Source of the DNA: Paracoccus amoyensis
GTDB taxonomy: Bacteria; Pseudomonadota; Alphaproteobacteria; Rhodobacterales; Rhodobacteraceae
Assembly (NCBI RefSeq): GCF_014490725.1
Contig: NZ_JACOQL010000002.1
Span: 744,001 to 808,000 of the forward strand
Length of the DNA stretch: 64,000 nucleotides
Reading direction: 5' to 3'
Under the pieces are notes generated by a model. The model was not told the origin of the DNA. It made no database searches and was given only the letters and a program-made list of their open reading frames with translations. Of this stretch, positions 9,644-19,076 are shown piece after piece. The stretch's first letter is position 1, and the number at the start of each line of letters is the position of its first letter. Both the position numbers and the translations under genes were made by a program.

Positions 9644-11011
9644 ATGGAACAACTGGATCCTCAGGTCATAGATGCCGCACAGGGGCTGTGGTATCGGATC
9701 CGTCTGTTCATCGACACATTGCTGATCCCGTCGCGAATCTACCAACTACCCGCGATCGTTGGGCTGCTGCTGCTTTCCTGGTTATTGGCGCGCGTCATGT
9801 CACCGCGTCTGACCAGCTGGCTGCGTGGCAGAGAGAACTGGCCGAAATGGCGTCTCAGGCTTGGGTTGCTGATCGACCAGCGCCTGACGCTGATCTTTTT
9901 CGTGCTGCTCAGCTGGACTGTTGTGCTGGTCATGCAGCAGATCACGTTTCCGTTTCGCAGTCAGGTCATCGCGCTGGCCGCGACCATCGCAACCGCATGG
10001 GGGGTCATTTCATTTCTGGCCCGCATCATCACGAACCGCTTTTTGCGTCGTATCGTCACGTGGGTGGCGTGGATCTGGGTAACATTGCATCTGCTGTTGC
10101 TGACCGATCCTTTTGCCGAATTTCTGGACAGCGTCGCGTTAAGCGTCGGGGATTTTCGTTTGTCATTGCTGACGGTTCTCAAGGCTTTGGCGATCACCGG
10201 CCTGATGTTGGCAGGGGCCAGGGCGCTGTCGCGGTTGATTACGGGGCGGTTGGCAAAGAACGAAGATATCTCACCGACCATGCGGGTGTTGACGGCCAAG
10301 TTGTTGCAGGTGGTGCTGTTCAGTCTTGCCGTCGTCGTGGGGCTGAAGGCCGTGGGTTTTGATCTGACCGGGCTTGCGGTATTTTCCGGGGCAGTCGGCG
10401 TCGGGCTGGGCTTTGGCCTGCAAAAGGTTGTCTCGAACCTTGTTTCCGGCGTGATCATCCTGCTGGATAAATCGGTCAAGCCGGGTGATGTGATCAGCCT
10501 TGGCGATACCTTTGGCTGGATCGAGGAACTGGGCGCACGGTATGTCAGCGTCGTAACACGGGATGGCAAGGAATACCTGATCCCGAACGAAGATCTGGTG
10601 ACAGGGCAGGTGGTCAACTGGTCGCACACGAATGATTTCGTGCGTCTGGATCTGAACTTCGGCGCCTCTTACGACGATGATCCCCATCAGGTCAGTGAGA
10701 TTGCCATAGCCGCCGCAGTGACCGTTGACCGCGTTCTGTCACATCGGCGCCCGGTCTGCTGGATTACGGGTTTTGGCGAGAATTCAGTGGATTACGTCCT
10801 GCGCTTCTGGATCAGGGACGCGTCGACAGGGCTGACCAATGTGCGGGGTCAGGTGTTTCTGGCCTTGTGGGATGCGTTCAAGGAAAACGGCATCTCGATC
10901 CCGTTCCCGCAGCGCGAAGTGCGCGTCATGAACGACACATTCATCATCCAAAAGGGTGAAACCTTGCCGGATACACAAGATATTGGTGCCAAAACCGTGA
11001 CCGACGATTGA
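9644..11011 (+). CDS. MscS-family mechanosensitive ion channel
   Basis: A 455-residue membrane protein. The ATG at 9644 sits eight bases after a strong GGAGG and is preferred to the GTG at 9638. About six hydrophobic segments precede the MscS pore helix and beta domain, whose landmarks are GAVGVGLGFGLQKVVSNLVSG and VKPGDVISLGDTFGWIEELG. It is longer than E. coli MscS (286 residues) because of extra N-terminal membrane helices, like many mid-size MscS homologues. It releases solutes on hypo-osmotic shock by opening under membrane tension. It stands alone, divergent from leuC. Confidence 0.9.
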   Translation: MEQLDPQVIDAAQGLWYRIRLFIDTLLIPSRIYQLPAIVGLLLLSWLLARVMSPRLTSWLRGRENWPKWRLRLGLLIDQRLTLIFFVLLSWTVVLVMQQITFPFRSQVIALAATIATAWGVISFLARIITNRFLRRIVTWVAWIWVTLHLLLLTDPFAEFLDSVALSVGDFRLSLLTVLKALAITGLMLAGARALSRLITGRLAKNEDISPTMRVLTAKLLQVVLFSLAVVVGLKAVGFDLTGLAVFSGAVGVGLGFGLQKVVSNLVSGVIILLDKSVKPGDVISLGDTFGWIEELGARYVSVVTRDGKEYLIPNEDLVTGQVVNWSHTNDFVRLDLNFGASYDDDPHQVSEIAIAAAVTVDRVLSHRRPVCWITGFGENSVDYVLRFWIRDASTGLTNVRGQVFLALWDAFKENGISIPFPQREVRVMNDTFIIQKGETLPDTQDIGAKTVTDD

Positions 11012-11087
11012 GACGGCGCGAAAAGATGCTATCTTTATATCATCCCAGCATCGGGGACGAACGATGCGCTGACCGGAGGATGGAACC

Positions 11088-11513
11088 CTGTCAAATGACG
11101 TCTCGCCGGCCGCCAGCGCTGCTGCGGCCGCCGCCACTGGCGAAAATCTGACCAGCGATCAGTTGCTTGCCAGTATCTTGGCCTCGTTAGAGGATGACAA
11201 GGCCGAGGATATTGTGACCATCGACTTGCGTGGTCGGTCGTCGATGGCGGATCACATGGTGATCGCATCCGGCCGCAGCACCCGCCAGGTGGCCGCAATC
11301 GCCGAAAAGCTGGCTGACCGCTATAAGGGCCAAACTGGTCGCACCGCGCGAATCGAGGGCAAGGATGCCGGAGATTGGGTGCTGATCGATACAGACGATG
11401 TGATCGTCCATGTGTTCCGGCCCGAAGTCCGCGAATTCTACCAGTTGGAAAAGATGTGGCTTCCTGCCGACGCGCTGAGCCGCGTCCGTGAAGGCGTGCG
11501 GCCCGAACACTAA
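11088..11513 (+). CDS. rsfS: Ribosomal silencing factor RsfS
   Basis: RsfS binds ribosomal protein uL14 and blocks joining of the ribosomal subunits when nutrients are short. The core is clear: DDKAEDIVTIDLRGRSSMADHMVIASG, then DWVLIDTDDVIVHVF and the terminal REFYQLEKMW. The start is odd. The first common start codon in frame is TTG at 11163, but the frame is open from 11073 and the upstream codons read SNDVSPAASAAAAAATGENL, a plausible RsfS N-terminus. A GGAGGA at 11075-11080 lies seven bases before a CTG at 11088. I therefore propose a CTG start, with TTG 11163 as the conservative alternative. rlmH follows 16 bases later. Confidence 0.85.
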   Translation: MSNDVSPAASAAAAAATGENLTSDQLLASILASLEDDKAEDIVTIDLRGRSSMADHMVIASGRSTRQVAAIAEKLADRYKGQTGRTARIEGKDAGDWVLIDTDDVIVHVFRPEVREFYQLEKMWLPADALSRVREGVRPEH

Positions 11514-11529
11514 CGACCAGGCACGGCTG

Positions 11530-11997
11530 ATGCGGATTGATATTGCTGCGGTCGGGCGGCTTCGTAACGGCCCCGAGGCCGAACTTGTTTCGGATTATCT
11601 GGACCGCTTTGCCCGCACCGGCCGTTCGCTTGGCCTGCCCTCGGTCAATGTGATCGAGGTCGAGGATAAGCGCGGCGGCGGTTCGACCGCCGAAGCCGAA
11701 TTGTTGGCACGGGCGATCCCCTCTGGCGCGACGCTTGTCATGTTGGATGAGCGTGGCCAGCAACCAACCTCACCGGAATTTGCAGACAAGTTGGCGGGGT
11801 ATCGCGATCAGGCGCGTGACCTGTGCTTTGTGATCGGCGGTGCTGACGGAATTGATCCGACCCTGCGGCAGCGCGCGGATTGGCAGATCAGCTTTGGCCG
11901 CATGGTCTGGCCGCATATGCTGGTGCGGGTCATGCTGGCCGAGCAGCTTTACCGTGCCGCGACCATTCTGGCCGGATCGCCTTATCACCGGGCCTGA
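11530..11997 (+). CDS. rlmH: 23S rRNA pseudouridine-1915 N3-methyltransferase RlmH
   Basis: A 155-residue SPOUT methyltransferase that methylates pseudouridine 1915 in helix 69 of 23S rRNA. The ATG at 11530 gives the standard N-terminus MRIDIAAVGRLRNGPE. The cofactor-knot residues are present: LDERGQ, FVIGGADGI and the family-typical end LAEQLYRAATILAGSPYHR. It lies immediately after rsfS, a pairing widely conserved in bacteria. Both genes act on the large ribosomal subunit. Confidence 0.95.
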   Translation: MRIDIAAVGRLRNGPEAELVSDYLDRFARTGRSLGLPSVNVIEVEDKRGGGSTAEAELLARAIPSGATLVMLDERGQQPTSPEFADKLAGYRDQARDLCFVIGGADGIDPTLRQRADWQISFGRMVWPHMLVRVMLAEQLYRAATILAGSPYHRA

Positions 11998-12111
11998 TTT
12001 TCTGCCGTCCGATGGCGGATTTCCAGCGGAATAAGGCCCAACACTACCCGTCCCCGGTTGTCGCCTTCCGCTGACAAGCGTAACAAAGACACAAATCAGC
12101 ACGAGGCCAAC

Positions 12112-13629
12112 ATGACGAAACCGGTGATCCTTTGCATCCTTGACGGCTGGGGCATCTCGGACCGGCCCGAACAAAGTGCGCCGGCGCAGGCAAAGACCCC
12201 GAATTTTGACCGGCTGATGGCGGAATGCCCGCATGCGACGCTGACGACTTTCGGCCCTGACGTGGGGCTGCCGCGCGGGCAAATGGGCAACTCGGAAGTG
12301 GGTCATACCAATATCGGCGCTGGTCGCGTGGTGGCGATGGATCTGGGTCAGATAGACCTTGCGATCGAGGATGGCAGCTTTCTTCTGAATCGGGCCTTGG
12401 GTGACTTTATCGCCCGGATGAAAAAAACCGGCGGCACGGCGCACCTGATGGGTGTTGTGTCCGATGGTGGCGTGCATGGGCATATCATGCATGTGCTGGC
12501 CGCCGTGAAAGCGGTAACCGATGCGGGCGTGCCGGTTGTCGTTCATGCGATTACCGATGGGCGCGATGTGCCGCCGAGATCCGCACAGGGTTTTGTCACC
12601 GAATTGCAGGGCAATCTTTCCGAAGGGGCGCGGATCGGCACCGTCATTGGCCGTTACTTCGCCATGGACCGCGACAATCGGTGGGAACGGGTTGAACGCG
12701 CCTATCGCGCAATTGTCGCAGGGCAGGGTCAGCCAGCCGAATCCGCGGATGCTGCGGTGGCCGATTCCTATGCCAAGGGCGAGACGGATGAGTTCATCCA
12801 GCCCTATGTCATCGACGGATATAATGGTGCGATGGATGGCGATGGCTTCTTCTCTCTGAACTTCCGTGCGGACCGTGCCCGTGAAATTCTGTCGGCGGTC
12901 GGTGACAGCGATTTCACTGATTTCGACGTCAGCGACCGCCCGGAATGGGGTGCTGTGCTGGGCATGGTCGATTACAGCGAACGTCATAATGCCTTTATGA
13001 CCGCTGCCTATCCCAAGCGTCAGGTCGTCAATACGTTGGGGGCATGGGTGGCGCAGCACGGTCTGCGCCAATTTCGTCTGGCCGAGACCGAAAAATATCC
13101 GCATGTCACCTTCTTCCTGAACGGCGGTAAGGAAACGCCAGAGCCGGGCGAAGATCGTTTCATGCCGCAAAGCCCAAAGGTCGCAACCTATGATCTGGCC
13201 CCGGAAATGGCTGCGGCCGAGGTCAGCAGTAAATTGGTCGAGGCGATCGAGGCGGGCTACGACCTGATCGTCGTCAACTTCGCCAACCCCGACATGGTCG
13301 GTCATACTGGCAGCCTGCCTGCAGCGGTTCGGGCCTGCGAGGCTGTGGACAAGGGGCTGGGCCGGATGATCGCGGCGTTGGAACAGACTGGTGGCGCGGC
13401 TGTCATCTGCGCAGATCACGGAAATTGCGAAACCATGATCGACCCCGTAACCGGCGGCCCACATACGGCACATACGATCAACCCGGTTCCGGTCATCGTC
13501 TTTAACGGCCCCAAAGGTGCGCATCTGCGCAATGGCCGATTAGCTGATCTGGCGCCGACCGTTCTGCAACTGATGGGCATTCAGCCCCCGGCGGAAATGA
13601 CCGGTGAAAGCCTGATTGTGACCGAATGA
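12112..13629 (+). CDS. gpmI: Phosphoglycerate mutase, 2,3-bisphosphoglycerate-independent
   Basis: A 505-residue enzyme of the alkaline-phosphatase superfamily interconverting 3- and 2-phosphoglycerate with two Mn ions. The ATG at 12112 gives the usual start MTKPVILCILDGWG. The phosphoserine nucleophile is S61 in GQMGNSEVGHTN, and the late metal-binding cluster ADHGNCE is intact. Its last four bases overlap the next start (ATGA). A long antisense reading frame exists opposite this gene, but the family match here is unambiguous. Confidence 0.96.
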   Translation: MTKPVILCILDGWGISDRPEQSAPAQAKTPNFDRLMAECPHATLTTFGPDVGLPRGQMGNSEVGHTNIGAGRVVAMDLGQIDLAIEDGSFLLNRALGDFIARMKKTGGTAHLMGVVSDGGVHGHIMHVLAAVKAVTDAGVPVVVHAITDGRDVPPRSAQGFVTELQGNLSEGARIGTVIGRYFAMDRDNRWERVERAYRAIVAGQGQPAESADAAVADSYAKGETDEFIQPYVIDGYNGAMDGDGFFSLNFRADRAREILSAVGDSDFTDFDVSDRPEWGAVLGMVDYSERHNAFMTAAYPKRQVVNTLGAWVAQHGLRQFRLAETEKYPHVTFFLNGGKETPEPGEDRFMPQSPKVATYDLAPEMAAAEVSSKLVEAIEAGYDLIVVNFANPDMVGHTGSLPAAVRACEAVDKGLGRMIAALEQTGGAAVICADHGNCETMIDPVTGGPHTAHTINPVPVIVFNGPKGAHLRNGRLADLAPTVLQLMGIQPPAEMTGESLIVTE

Positions 13630-14819
13630 CGCCCAGATTTCTGTTTCCCTTGCTGCTTGGCGGCCTGCTTGCAGCTGCGCCGGTTTGTTCGCTGGCGCAG
13701 GACGCCGAATTGTCGCCTGCCAGTCAGGCGGTTGTTGATGCACAGGCCGCTGCCGCGCAGCTGCGTGCGGCCGTGTCCAAGCTGTCAGGCGCCCTGAGCG
13801 AGGATGATCAGGTCGTCGCCCTGACCGAGGTGATCCGGGGGTATGAACAAGGTCTGGCCGCCTTGCGTGCCGGTCTGCGGGAAGCCAGTGCCCGAGAGAC
13901 AGAACTGCGTGGTCAGTTTGAGCAGCAGCGCACCCGGCTGGCAAGCGTGCTGGGCGCGATGACCTCGCTTCAACAATCACCCGAATCGGCGATGCTGCTG
14001 CATCCTGCGGGGGCATTGTCCAATGCGCGTTCGGGCATGATCCTGTCCGATGTCACGCCGGGCCTGCGGGCCGAGGCCGAGGAATTGCAACTGGCGCTGG
14101 ACGAAATCGCTACCGTGCGAGAGTTGCAGACCAGTGCCGCCGACATGTTGGGCGAAGGCCTTGCGGCCGTGCAAGAAGCGCGGCGGCTGCTGGCAAGCGC
14201 AGTCACCGACCGCTCGACCATGCCCGTGCGCTTTGCCGAGGCCCCGGCAGAGTTGCAGAAACTGCGTGACGCTGCGCAAAGCCTGGACGAATTCGCCAAT
14301 GGCGTCAGCAAGATGCAATCCGATATCGGCCCCCCGAGGGAGGATTTCGAGGGCGCCCAAAGCAGCCTGCCCATGCCCGTCGTGGGCACGGTTCTGCGCC
14401 CCTATGACGAAGCTGACGGGGCAGGCGTGCGCAGGCCCGGTTGGGTGATTGCAACCCCGCCTGCCGCCTTGGTGACAACGCCCTGGCCCGCGACAATCCG
14501 CTATCGCGGTCCTTTGCTGGATTACGGCAATGTGATGATTTTGGAACCCGCGCGGGACTATCTTCTGATATTTGCGGGAATGTCGCAGGTGTTCGGTGAA
14601 GTCGGCGATGTGTTGAATGCAGGTGAGCCGATCGGCCTGATGGGCGGTGAAGAGGCTCCTGCGCAGGAATTTGGGGCGCAATTCGTGGCCGATGCGGCGC
14701 GCGGCGGGGATGCAGGACGTTCGGAAACGCTGTATCTGGAATTGCGCAAGGGACAGGAAACACTGGACCCGGCGGATTGGTTCGTGCTGAATCCCGTCGT
14801 GGAGCCTGAACAGGACTGA
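13626..14819 (+). CDS. EnvC-like murein hydrolase activator
   Basis: A 397-residue exported protein: a signal peptide at about residues 1-23 (ending SLAQD), a long coiled coil at about 25-220, and a C-terminal LytM/M23-like domain at about 250-390. The metal-binding HxH of active M23 peptidases is not kept: the equivalent of HLHFE reads ETLYLELR, as in EnvC-type activators, which switch on cell-division amidases instead of cutting peptidoglycan themselves. It overlaps gpmI and is followed by ctpA 17 bases later, the common alphaproteobacterial order. The domain assignment is good; the amidase partner is inferred. Confidence 0.85.
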   Translation: MTPRFLFPLLLGGLLAAAPVCSLAQDAELSPASQAVVDAQAAAAQLRAAVSKLSGALSEDDQVVALTEVIRGYEQGLAALRAGLREASARETELRGQFEQQRTRLASVLGAMTSLQQSPESAMLLHPAGALSNARSGMILSDVTPGLRAEAEELQLALDEIATVRELQTSAADMLGEGLAAVQEARRLLASAVTDRSTMPVRFAEAPAELQKLRDAAQSLDEFANGVSKMQSDIGPPREDFEGAQSSLPMPVVGTVLRPYDEADGAGVRRPGWVIATPPAALVTTPWPATIRYRGPLLDYGNVMILEPARDYLLIFAGMSQVFGEVGDVLNAGEPIGLMGGEEAPAQEFGAQFVADAARGGDAGRSETLYLELRKGQETLDPADWFVLNPVVEPEQD

Positions 14820-14836
14820 AGGCAGGAAAGGCCGAT

Positions 14837-16291
14837 ATGAAAAATTACCTGATCGCGGGTGTTGGCGGCATTATCGCAGGGGCGGTTCTGACGACGCAGG
14901 TTGCAGGGCCGCTGGTCGCGCAAGAGGCCGGGAAAAACGCATCGATTTATGAACAGCTGGAGCTGTTCGGAAACGTGTTCGAACGTGTGCGCGCCGATTA
15001 TGTCGAAGCACCCGACGACAAGAAACTGATCGAGGCGGCCATCAACGGCATGCTGACATCGCTTGATCCGCACAGCTCTTTCCTGTCGGCCAATGATTAC
15101 GAAGACATGCAGACCCAGACCCGTGGCAGTTTTGGCGGCCTTGGGATCGAGGTCAGTCAGGAAGACGGTCTGGTCAAGGTGGTTTCGCCCATCGACGACA
15201 CTCCGGCCGCGCAGGCTGGTGTGAAAACCGGCGATTTCATCACCCATGTGAATGGTGAATCGCTGATGGGGCTGACGCTGGATCAGGCCGTGGACATGAT
15301 GCGCGGTCCGGTCGGCAGCGAAATCACCGTGACGATCCTGCGCGAAGGCGAAAATGAGCCGTTCGACCTGACCATGACCCGCGACACGATCAAGCTGACC
15401 GTGGTCAAGACCCGGATCGAAGGTCACGCCATCGTTCTGCGCATTTCGACCTTCAACGACGCAACATATGACACCTTGAAGGCCGAACTTGAAAAGGCTG
15501 TTGCCGAAGTTGGTGGCATCGACAAGGTGACGGGTTTCGTTCTGGACCTGCGCAACAATCCGGGCGGCTTGTTGAATCAGGCGATTAGCGTATCCGATGC
15601 CTTCCTTGACGCAGGCGAAATCGTGTCCACCCGTGGCCGTAATCCCGAAGAAAGCGAACGATGGAACGCCGAAGACGGCGATCTGGCGCAGGGCAAGCCC
15701 ATCGTTGCACTGATCAACGGCGGTTCGGCCAGCGCGTCCGAAATTGTGACCGGCGCGTTGCAGGATCATCGCCGTGCCATTGTCGTGGGTGAGAAAAGCT
15801 TTGGCAAAGGCTCGGTCCAGACGGTCATGCCGGTGACTGCGGAAAGCGCGATCCGTTTGACCACGGCGCGTTATTACACGCCATCGGGCCGCTCGATCCA
15901 GTCCTTGGGCATTCAGCCCGATATTATAGTGGCACAGCCGCCGCGCCCACCGGAAGAAGAGGGTGAGGACGGTGCGAAATCGCCCCGCAGCCAGTCGAAT
16001 TTCGGCCGGTCCGAGGCGGATCTGCGCGGCGCGCTGAACAATGATGCGATCAGCGACGAAGAGCGTAAGCAGATCGAGGAGGAAGCTGCCGAAGTCGAGG
16101 CAACCGCGAAACTGCGCGAGGAAGATTATCAATTGGCCTATGCCGTTGATGTTCTGAAAGGTCTGGCCGCGGTCGATTTCCGTGCGGATCAGGTATCCAG
16201 TGCTTCGACCCCCGCCGTGACCGGCGAAGGGTCCGGGACCGAAGGCGGCACCGGCGAAGGTGGGGCCGACGCCTCGGGCAACGATGGCTGA
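14837..16291 (+). CDS. ctpA: Carboxy-terminal processing peptidase, S41 family
   Basis: A 484-residue periplasmic serine protease. An N-terminal signal/anchor segment (about residues 1-28) is followed by a PDZ domain (about 100-185, with [18 protein letters not shown]) and the S41 catalytic domain. The catalytic dyad is S299 in GGSASASEI and K324 in [11 protein letters not shown], both present with the expected spacing. Such enzymes trim exported proteins and cell-wall hydrolases, which fits a gene next to an EnvC-like activator. The C-terminal tail is low-complexity, rich in Gly, Glu and Thr. The rppH start lies within its last eight bases. Confidence 0.94.
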   Translation: MKNYLIAGVGGIIAGAVLTTQVAGPLVAQEAGKNASIYEQLELFGNVFERVRADYVEAPDDKKLIEAAINGMLTSLDPHSSFLSANDYEDMQTQTRGSFGGLGIEVSQEDGLVKVVSPIDDTPAAQAGVKTGDFITHVNGESLMGLTLDQAVDMMRGPVGSEITVTILREGENEPFDLTMTRDTIKLTVVKTRIEGHAIVLRISTFNDATYDTLKAELEKAVAEVGGIDKVTGFVLDLRNNPGGLLNQAISVSDAFLDAGEIVSTRGRNPEESERWNAEDGDLAQGKPIVALINGGSASASEIVTGALQDHRRAIVVGEKSFGKGSVQTVMPVTAESAIRLTTARYYTPSGRSIQSLGIQPDIIVAQPPRPPEEEGEDGAKSPRSQSNFGRSEADLRGALNNDAISDEERKQIEEEAAEVEATAKLREEDYQLAYAVDVLKGLAAVDFRADQVSSASTPAVTGEGSGTEGGTGEGGADASGNDG

Positions 16292-16781
16292 TCAGATTGA
16301 TGAAAGAACGGGGCCGGGCGGCTTGCCCTACCGGCCCTGCGCGGGCGTTGTGCTGATCAACGATGATGGCCGCGTTTTTGCCGGTCAGCGGATCCAGATG
16401 CCGGGCGCGTGGCAGATGCCACAGGGCGGGATCGACAAGGGCGAAACCGTGCAGCAAGCGGCGCTGCGCGAACTGGTCGAAGAAACCGGCGTCTCGCAGG
16501 ATAAGGTTCAGGTGCTGGGGGAAACGCCGAATTGGCTTTACTATGATCTGCCCGAAGACATGGTCGGCAAGATCTGGAAGGGCAAATACGGTGGGCAGCG
16601 GCAAAAATGGGTGCTGATGCGTTTTCTGGGGCGTGATTCAGATGTTCAGATCGAAACCGAACATCCAGAATTCAACGAATGGTGTTGGATCAAGGCAGAC
16701 GACCTGTTGCACAGCATCGTGCCGTTCAAGCGCGATGTTTATGCCAAGGTCATCGCCGCCTTTCGCAATCGTTTGCGGTGA
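16284..16781 (+). CDS. rppH: RNA pyrophosphohydrolase
   Basis: A 165-residue Nudix hydrolase that removes pyrophosphate from the 5' end of transcripts and so starts RNase E-dependent decay. The Nudix box is complete from G48 to V70, with E54, R62, E63, E66 and E67. The ATG at 16284 ([13 protein letters not shown]) overlaps the ctpA stop. The segment [15 protein letters not shown] is typical of RppH as opposed to general ADP-sugar Nudix enzymes. It is the last gene of the gpmI-envC-ctpA-rppH unit. Confidence 0.94.
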   Translation: MADQIDERTGPGGLPYRPCAGVVLINDDGRVFAGQRIQMPGAWQMPQGGIDKGETVQQAALRELVEETGVSQDKVQVLGETPNWLYYDLPEDMVGKIWKGKYGGQRQKWVLMRFLGRDSDVQIETEHPEFNEWCWIKADDLLHSIVPFKRDVYAKVIAAFRNRLR

Positions 16782-16790
16782 ACATGGCGC

Positions 16791-16816
16791 GCATGGCCGA
16801 TCTGCGTCGGCCATGC
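16791..16816. terminator. Inverted repeat between convergent genes, probable bidirectional terminator
   Basis: GCATGGCCGA and TCGGCCATGC form ten-base perfect arms around the loop TCTGCG. It lies ten bases after the rppH stop and ten bases before the end of the convergent lipoprotein gene. There is no run of T on either side, so if it terminates it does so as a strong GC stem only. Confidence 0.5.
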
Positions 16817-16826
16817 GGTTCGGTGA

Positions 16827-17063
16827 TCAGCCCTGTTGCTGGCGACGCCCCTCGGCCTCGCAAAGTTTGTCTGCGGTCTCGACGTTCATCGTATCTGGCC
16901 GTGTGATCGAACGATCCCAATCAAGCATGTTTTTGGTGTAAAGCTGACAAACAACCGGCCCCTGCGGCGTGTCCAGCGTCACGGGTGCAGATTCGTAATC
17001 TTTTGGGGTGCAGGCGGACAGCGCCAGAACGGCGGCACCTGCCAATGCGAAAAACTTGGTCAT
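16827..17063 (-). CDS. Small putative lipoprotein
   Basis: A 78-residue protein with a lipoprotein signal: MTKFFALAGAAVLALSAC, cysteine at residue 18 in the lipobox LSAC. The mature part is about 60 residues with two more cysteines (VVCQLYTK and DKLCEAEG), which could form a disulfide in the periplasm. Function unknown. It lies downstream of mltB on the same strand, separated from it by a clear terminator, so it is probably transcribed on its own. Confidence 0.7.
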   Translation of the reverse strand: MTKFFALAGAAVLALSACTPKDYESAPVTLDTPQGPVVCQLYTKNMLDWDRSITRPDTMNVETADKLCEAEGRRQQQG

Positions 17064-17156
17064 TGGATTATCTCCGATACGGATGAACTATTCGCGCGTA
17101 TGCCACAAAGCGTTTTAAGTAAATGAAAAAATCTTGGGCAGTTGAGGGGTTTCGTT

Positions 17157-17184
17157 AAAAAAAGGCGGCCAGATGGCCGCCTTT
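17157..17184 (-). terminator. Rho-independent terminator of the mltB-type gene
   Basis: Read on the minus strand, a stem of AAAGGCGGCC and GGCCGCCTTT around a four-base loop (ATCT) is followed by an unbroken run of seven T. It begins 20 bases after the end of the transglycosylase gene. This is a textbook intrinsic terminator and separates that gene from the small lipoprotein gene. Confidence 0.9.
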
Positions 17185-17203
17185 GATTGTATTGTAAACG
17201 CTT

Positions 17204-18466
17204 TTAACGGCGCAGCTGACCCAGCAGGATCGAGGTCGGGTAGCCGTCGGGTGTGACGCCGATGGATCGCTGATAGGCGGCAACCGATTCCATCGTGGCC
17301 GAACCGAACAGACCGTCGATTTCACCCTGATAGAAGCCCTTGGCCCGCAGGCGCTGCTGGATTTCCTGACGCTCGGACGTGGATAGCGGACGGTCATTGC
17401 GTGGCCACGACCCCTGAATGCCGGCGCGTCCGGCGATCCGCTCGCCCAGGAAGGACACGCCAAGCGCGTAGTTGTCAGAGTTGTTGTAGCGCAGCAGCGA
17501 GCGGAAGTTGTCCAGGATCAGGAAGGCCGGACCGTTCGCGCCCGCAGGCATGATGATCGAGCCGTTGCCGCCCGGCAATGCGCCGCCACCGATCCGGGTC
17601 ACGCCTTGCGATGCCCAGGTGCCGCTTGGTTTGCGGGTGCCCTTGCCGACCTGGCCCATGTTGAAGCCCGAGGGCAGGCGAACCTCGGCCCCCCACGCTT
17701 CCCCGCGACGCCAGCCATTGCGGGCCAGATAGGCTGCGGTCGAGGCCAAGGCGTCGGTCGGATCGTCGGACCAGATGTCGCGACGACCATCGCCGGTGAA
17801 GTCGACGGCGTATTCCAGATAGGACGTCGGCATGAATTGGGTGTGGCCCATTGCCCCGGCCCAGCTACCCAGCATGTGTTCCGGGTCTGTATCGCCGGCT
17901 TGCAGGATGCGAAGCGCCGCGATCAGCTGGTTCTGGAACATCTCACCGCGGCGGCCGTCATAGGCCAGCGTGGTAAGCGACGGGATGATCTGCATCTTGC
18001 CACGGTTTGCGCCGAAGTTTGATTCCATCCCCCAGACGGCCAGCACGATTTCACGCGGCACGCCATACCGGCTTTCGATGGCGGACATGGTGCGATTCAG
18101 CTGCGATGCTTTTTCGCGACCGGTGTTGATACGCGAATCTGACACGGCGCTGTCCAGATACAGCCAGACGGGGCGCGAAAATTCGGCCTGCTTGCGATCC
18201 AGACGGATCACATCGGGATTATAACGGGCAAGCCGCATCGCGCGGTCATAGGTCCCGGCCGACACACCCGACGCCAATGCGCGCGCGCGGAAGGTCTGAA
18301 CAAATCGCTGCAGGCCAGCCTCATCCCCCGCTGAAGCGGCCGGGATCGGGGTGGGCTCGATGCTTCCGCCCGAGGACATGCCTCCCGGGCTGCGGTTCAT
18401 CGGGCTTGCGCAAGCGGCCAGCGCGCCCACCAGCGCGGTGGTCAGAATGATGCGGGATAATTTCAT
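17204..18466 (-). CDS. MltB-type lytic murein transglycosylase lipoprotein
   Basis: A 420-residue exported lipoprotein: lipobox LAAC with cysteine 19, then a low-complexity linker. The family-103-like lytic transglycosylase domain occupies about residues 50-350, and a peptidoglycan-binding type 1 domain sits at the C-terminus (about 360-420, 'LRAKGFYQGEIDGLFGSATMESVAAYQ'). The catalytic glutamate is E148 in GMESNFGANRG. Such enzymes cut glycan strands to make anhydro-muramic ends during wall growth and recycling. It is monocistronic, with its own terminator. Confidence 0.92.
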   Translation of the reverse strand: MKLSRIILTTALVGALAACASPMNRSPGGMSSGGSIEPTPIPAASAGDEAGLQRFVQTFRARALASGVSAGTYDRAMRLARYNPDVIRLDRKQAEFSRPVWLYLDSAVSDSRINTGREKASQLNRTMSAIESRYGVPREIVLAVWGMESNFGANRGKMQIIPSLTTLAYDGRRGEMFQNQLIAALRILQAGDTDPEHMLGSWAGAMGHTQFMPTSYLEYAVDFTGDGRRDIWSDDPTDALASTAAYLARNGWRRGEAWGAEVRLPSGFNMGQVGKGTRKPSGTWASQGVTRIGGGALPGGNGSIIMPAGANGPAFLILDNFRSLLRYNNSDNYALGVSFLGERIAGRAGIQGSWPRNDRPLSTSERQEIQQRLRAKGFYQGEIDGLFGSATMESVAAYQRSIGVTPDGYPTSILLGQLRR

Positions 18467-18483
18467 GGGATCGCCTGTTTGTG

Positions 18484-18511
18484 ACTGCTTCGGTTATTAT
18501 TGTGAAGCAGT
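18484..18511. repeat. Inverted repeat upstream of the mltB-type gene
   Basis: ACTGCTTC and GAAGCAGT form eight-base perfect arms separated by twelve AT-rich bases (GGTTATTATTGT on the plus strand). It lies about 18-45 bases before the MltB-type start, so it could be a leader hairpin or an operator. No T-run follows in either direction, so a terminator is unlikely. Confidence 0.4.
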
Positions 18512-18642
18512 GTAACGAAAGCGATACTGGTTGAATAGAGCAACATCGGCCTGTGGCGCGATGATGCCCAAGAGATTCACGCTGACTTTGCGCAGTTCGG
18601 TGACGATGTCCGGCGTCGGTTCAAAGGTCGGTTCAAAGACCG

Positions 18643-18984
18643 TCAATGCAGAATGTCGTCGTCCCCTTGTGACCCTTCACAGCCCTTAAAGAAGGGCTGC
18701 ATATGGGCGATGATGACCGAGTTTTCATCCCATGCGCGTTGCATCAGTGCGCGTTCATCGTCATCAATTTCATGCCCTTCGGTCAGTCGTTCGTCCAGCG
18801 TGCCATAGCCTGTGACATCCAGCGGGGCCAGATCGGCTTGCTTCAGAATGGCGACGGTTTCACGAACGGCCTCTGCCTCGTCCTTGCCCGAGGCGTAACA
18901 GATCAGTGCGGCTCCTGTCGCTCCATCGGGTAAACCGTCACCTTTGGTGCGGCCGACCTGCACGAGCAAAGTATAGACGTTCAT
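18643..18984 (-). CDS. Hypothetical protein, 113 residues
   Basis: The start was set at ATG 18984 (MNVYTLLVQVGRTKGDGL); the frame is open further upstream but that stretch is low-quality coding sequence and contains the small-RNA terminator. The protein begins with a beta strand, then has acidic helices (KDEAEAVRETVAILKQADLAPL), and ends in an acidic tail (GDDDILH). No signal peptide or membrane segment. I do not recognise the family. It lies 92 bases downstream of a probable small RNA on the same strand; read-through from that promoter could feed it. Confidence 0.65.
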   Translation of the reverse strand: MNVYTLLVQVGRTKGDGLPDGATGAALICYASGKDEAEAVRETVAILKQADLAPLDVTGYGTLDERLTEGHEIDDDERALMQRAWDENSVIIAHMQPFFKGCEGSQGDDDILH

Positions 18985-19076
18985 GACCGTTCCTTTCAGG
19001 ACGCGCTGTGCGTCGGCCCTTGTTTTAACCGCAACAGCGGGCGGGTGGAACCGGGGGGCTGGCGAAAGAGCATAGC

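Noticed and set aside
11080..11151. Short plus-strand frame from ATG 11080 as a leader peptide for rsfS
   Set aside because: Its start overlaps the GGAGGA itself and it has no ribosome site of its own.
11770..13524. A 584-codon open frame on the minus strand opposite gpmI
   Set aside because: It mirrors the codon structure of gpmI, is rich in His, Arg and Gln and has no family match or ribosome site; the plus-strand gene is certain.
14558..16132. A 524-codon minus-strand frame opposite ctpA
   Set aside because: Antisense shadow of a clear S41 peptidase; composition is typical of reverse reading of high-GC coding DNA.
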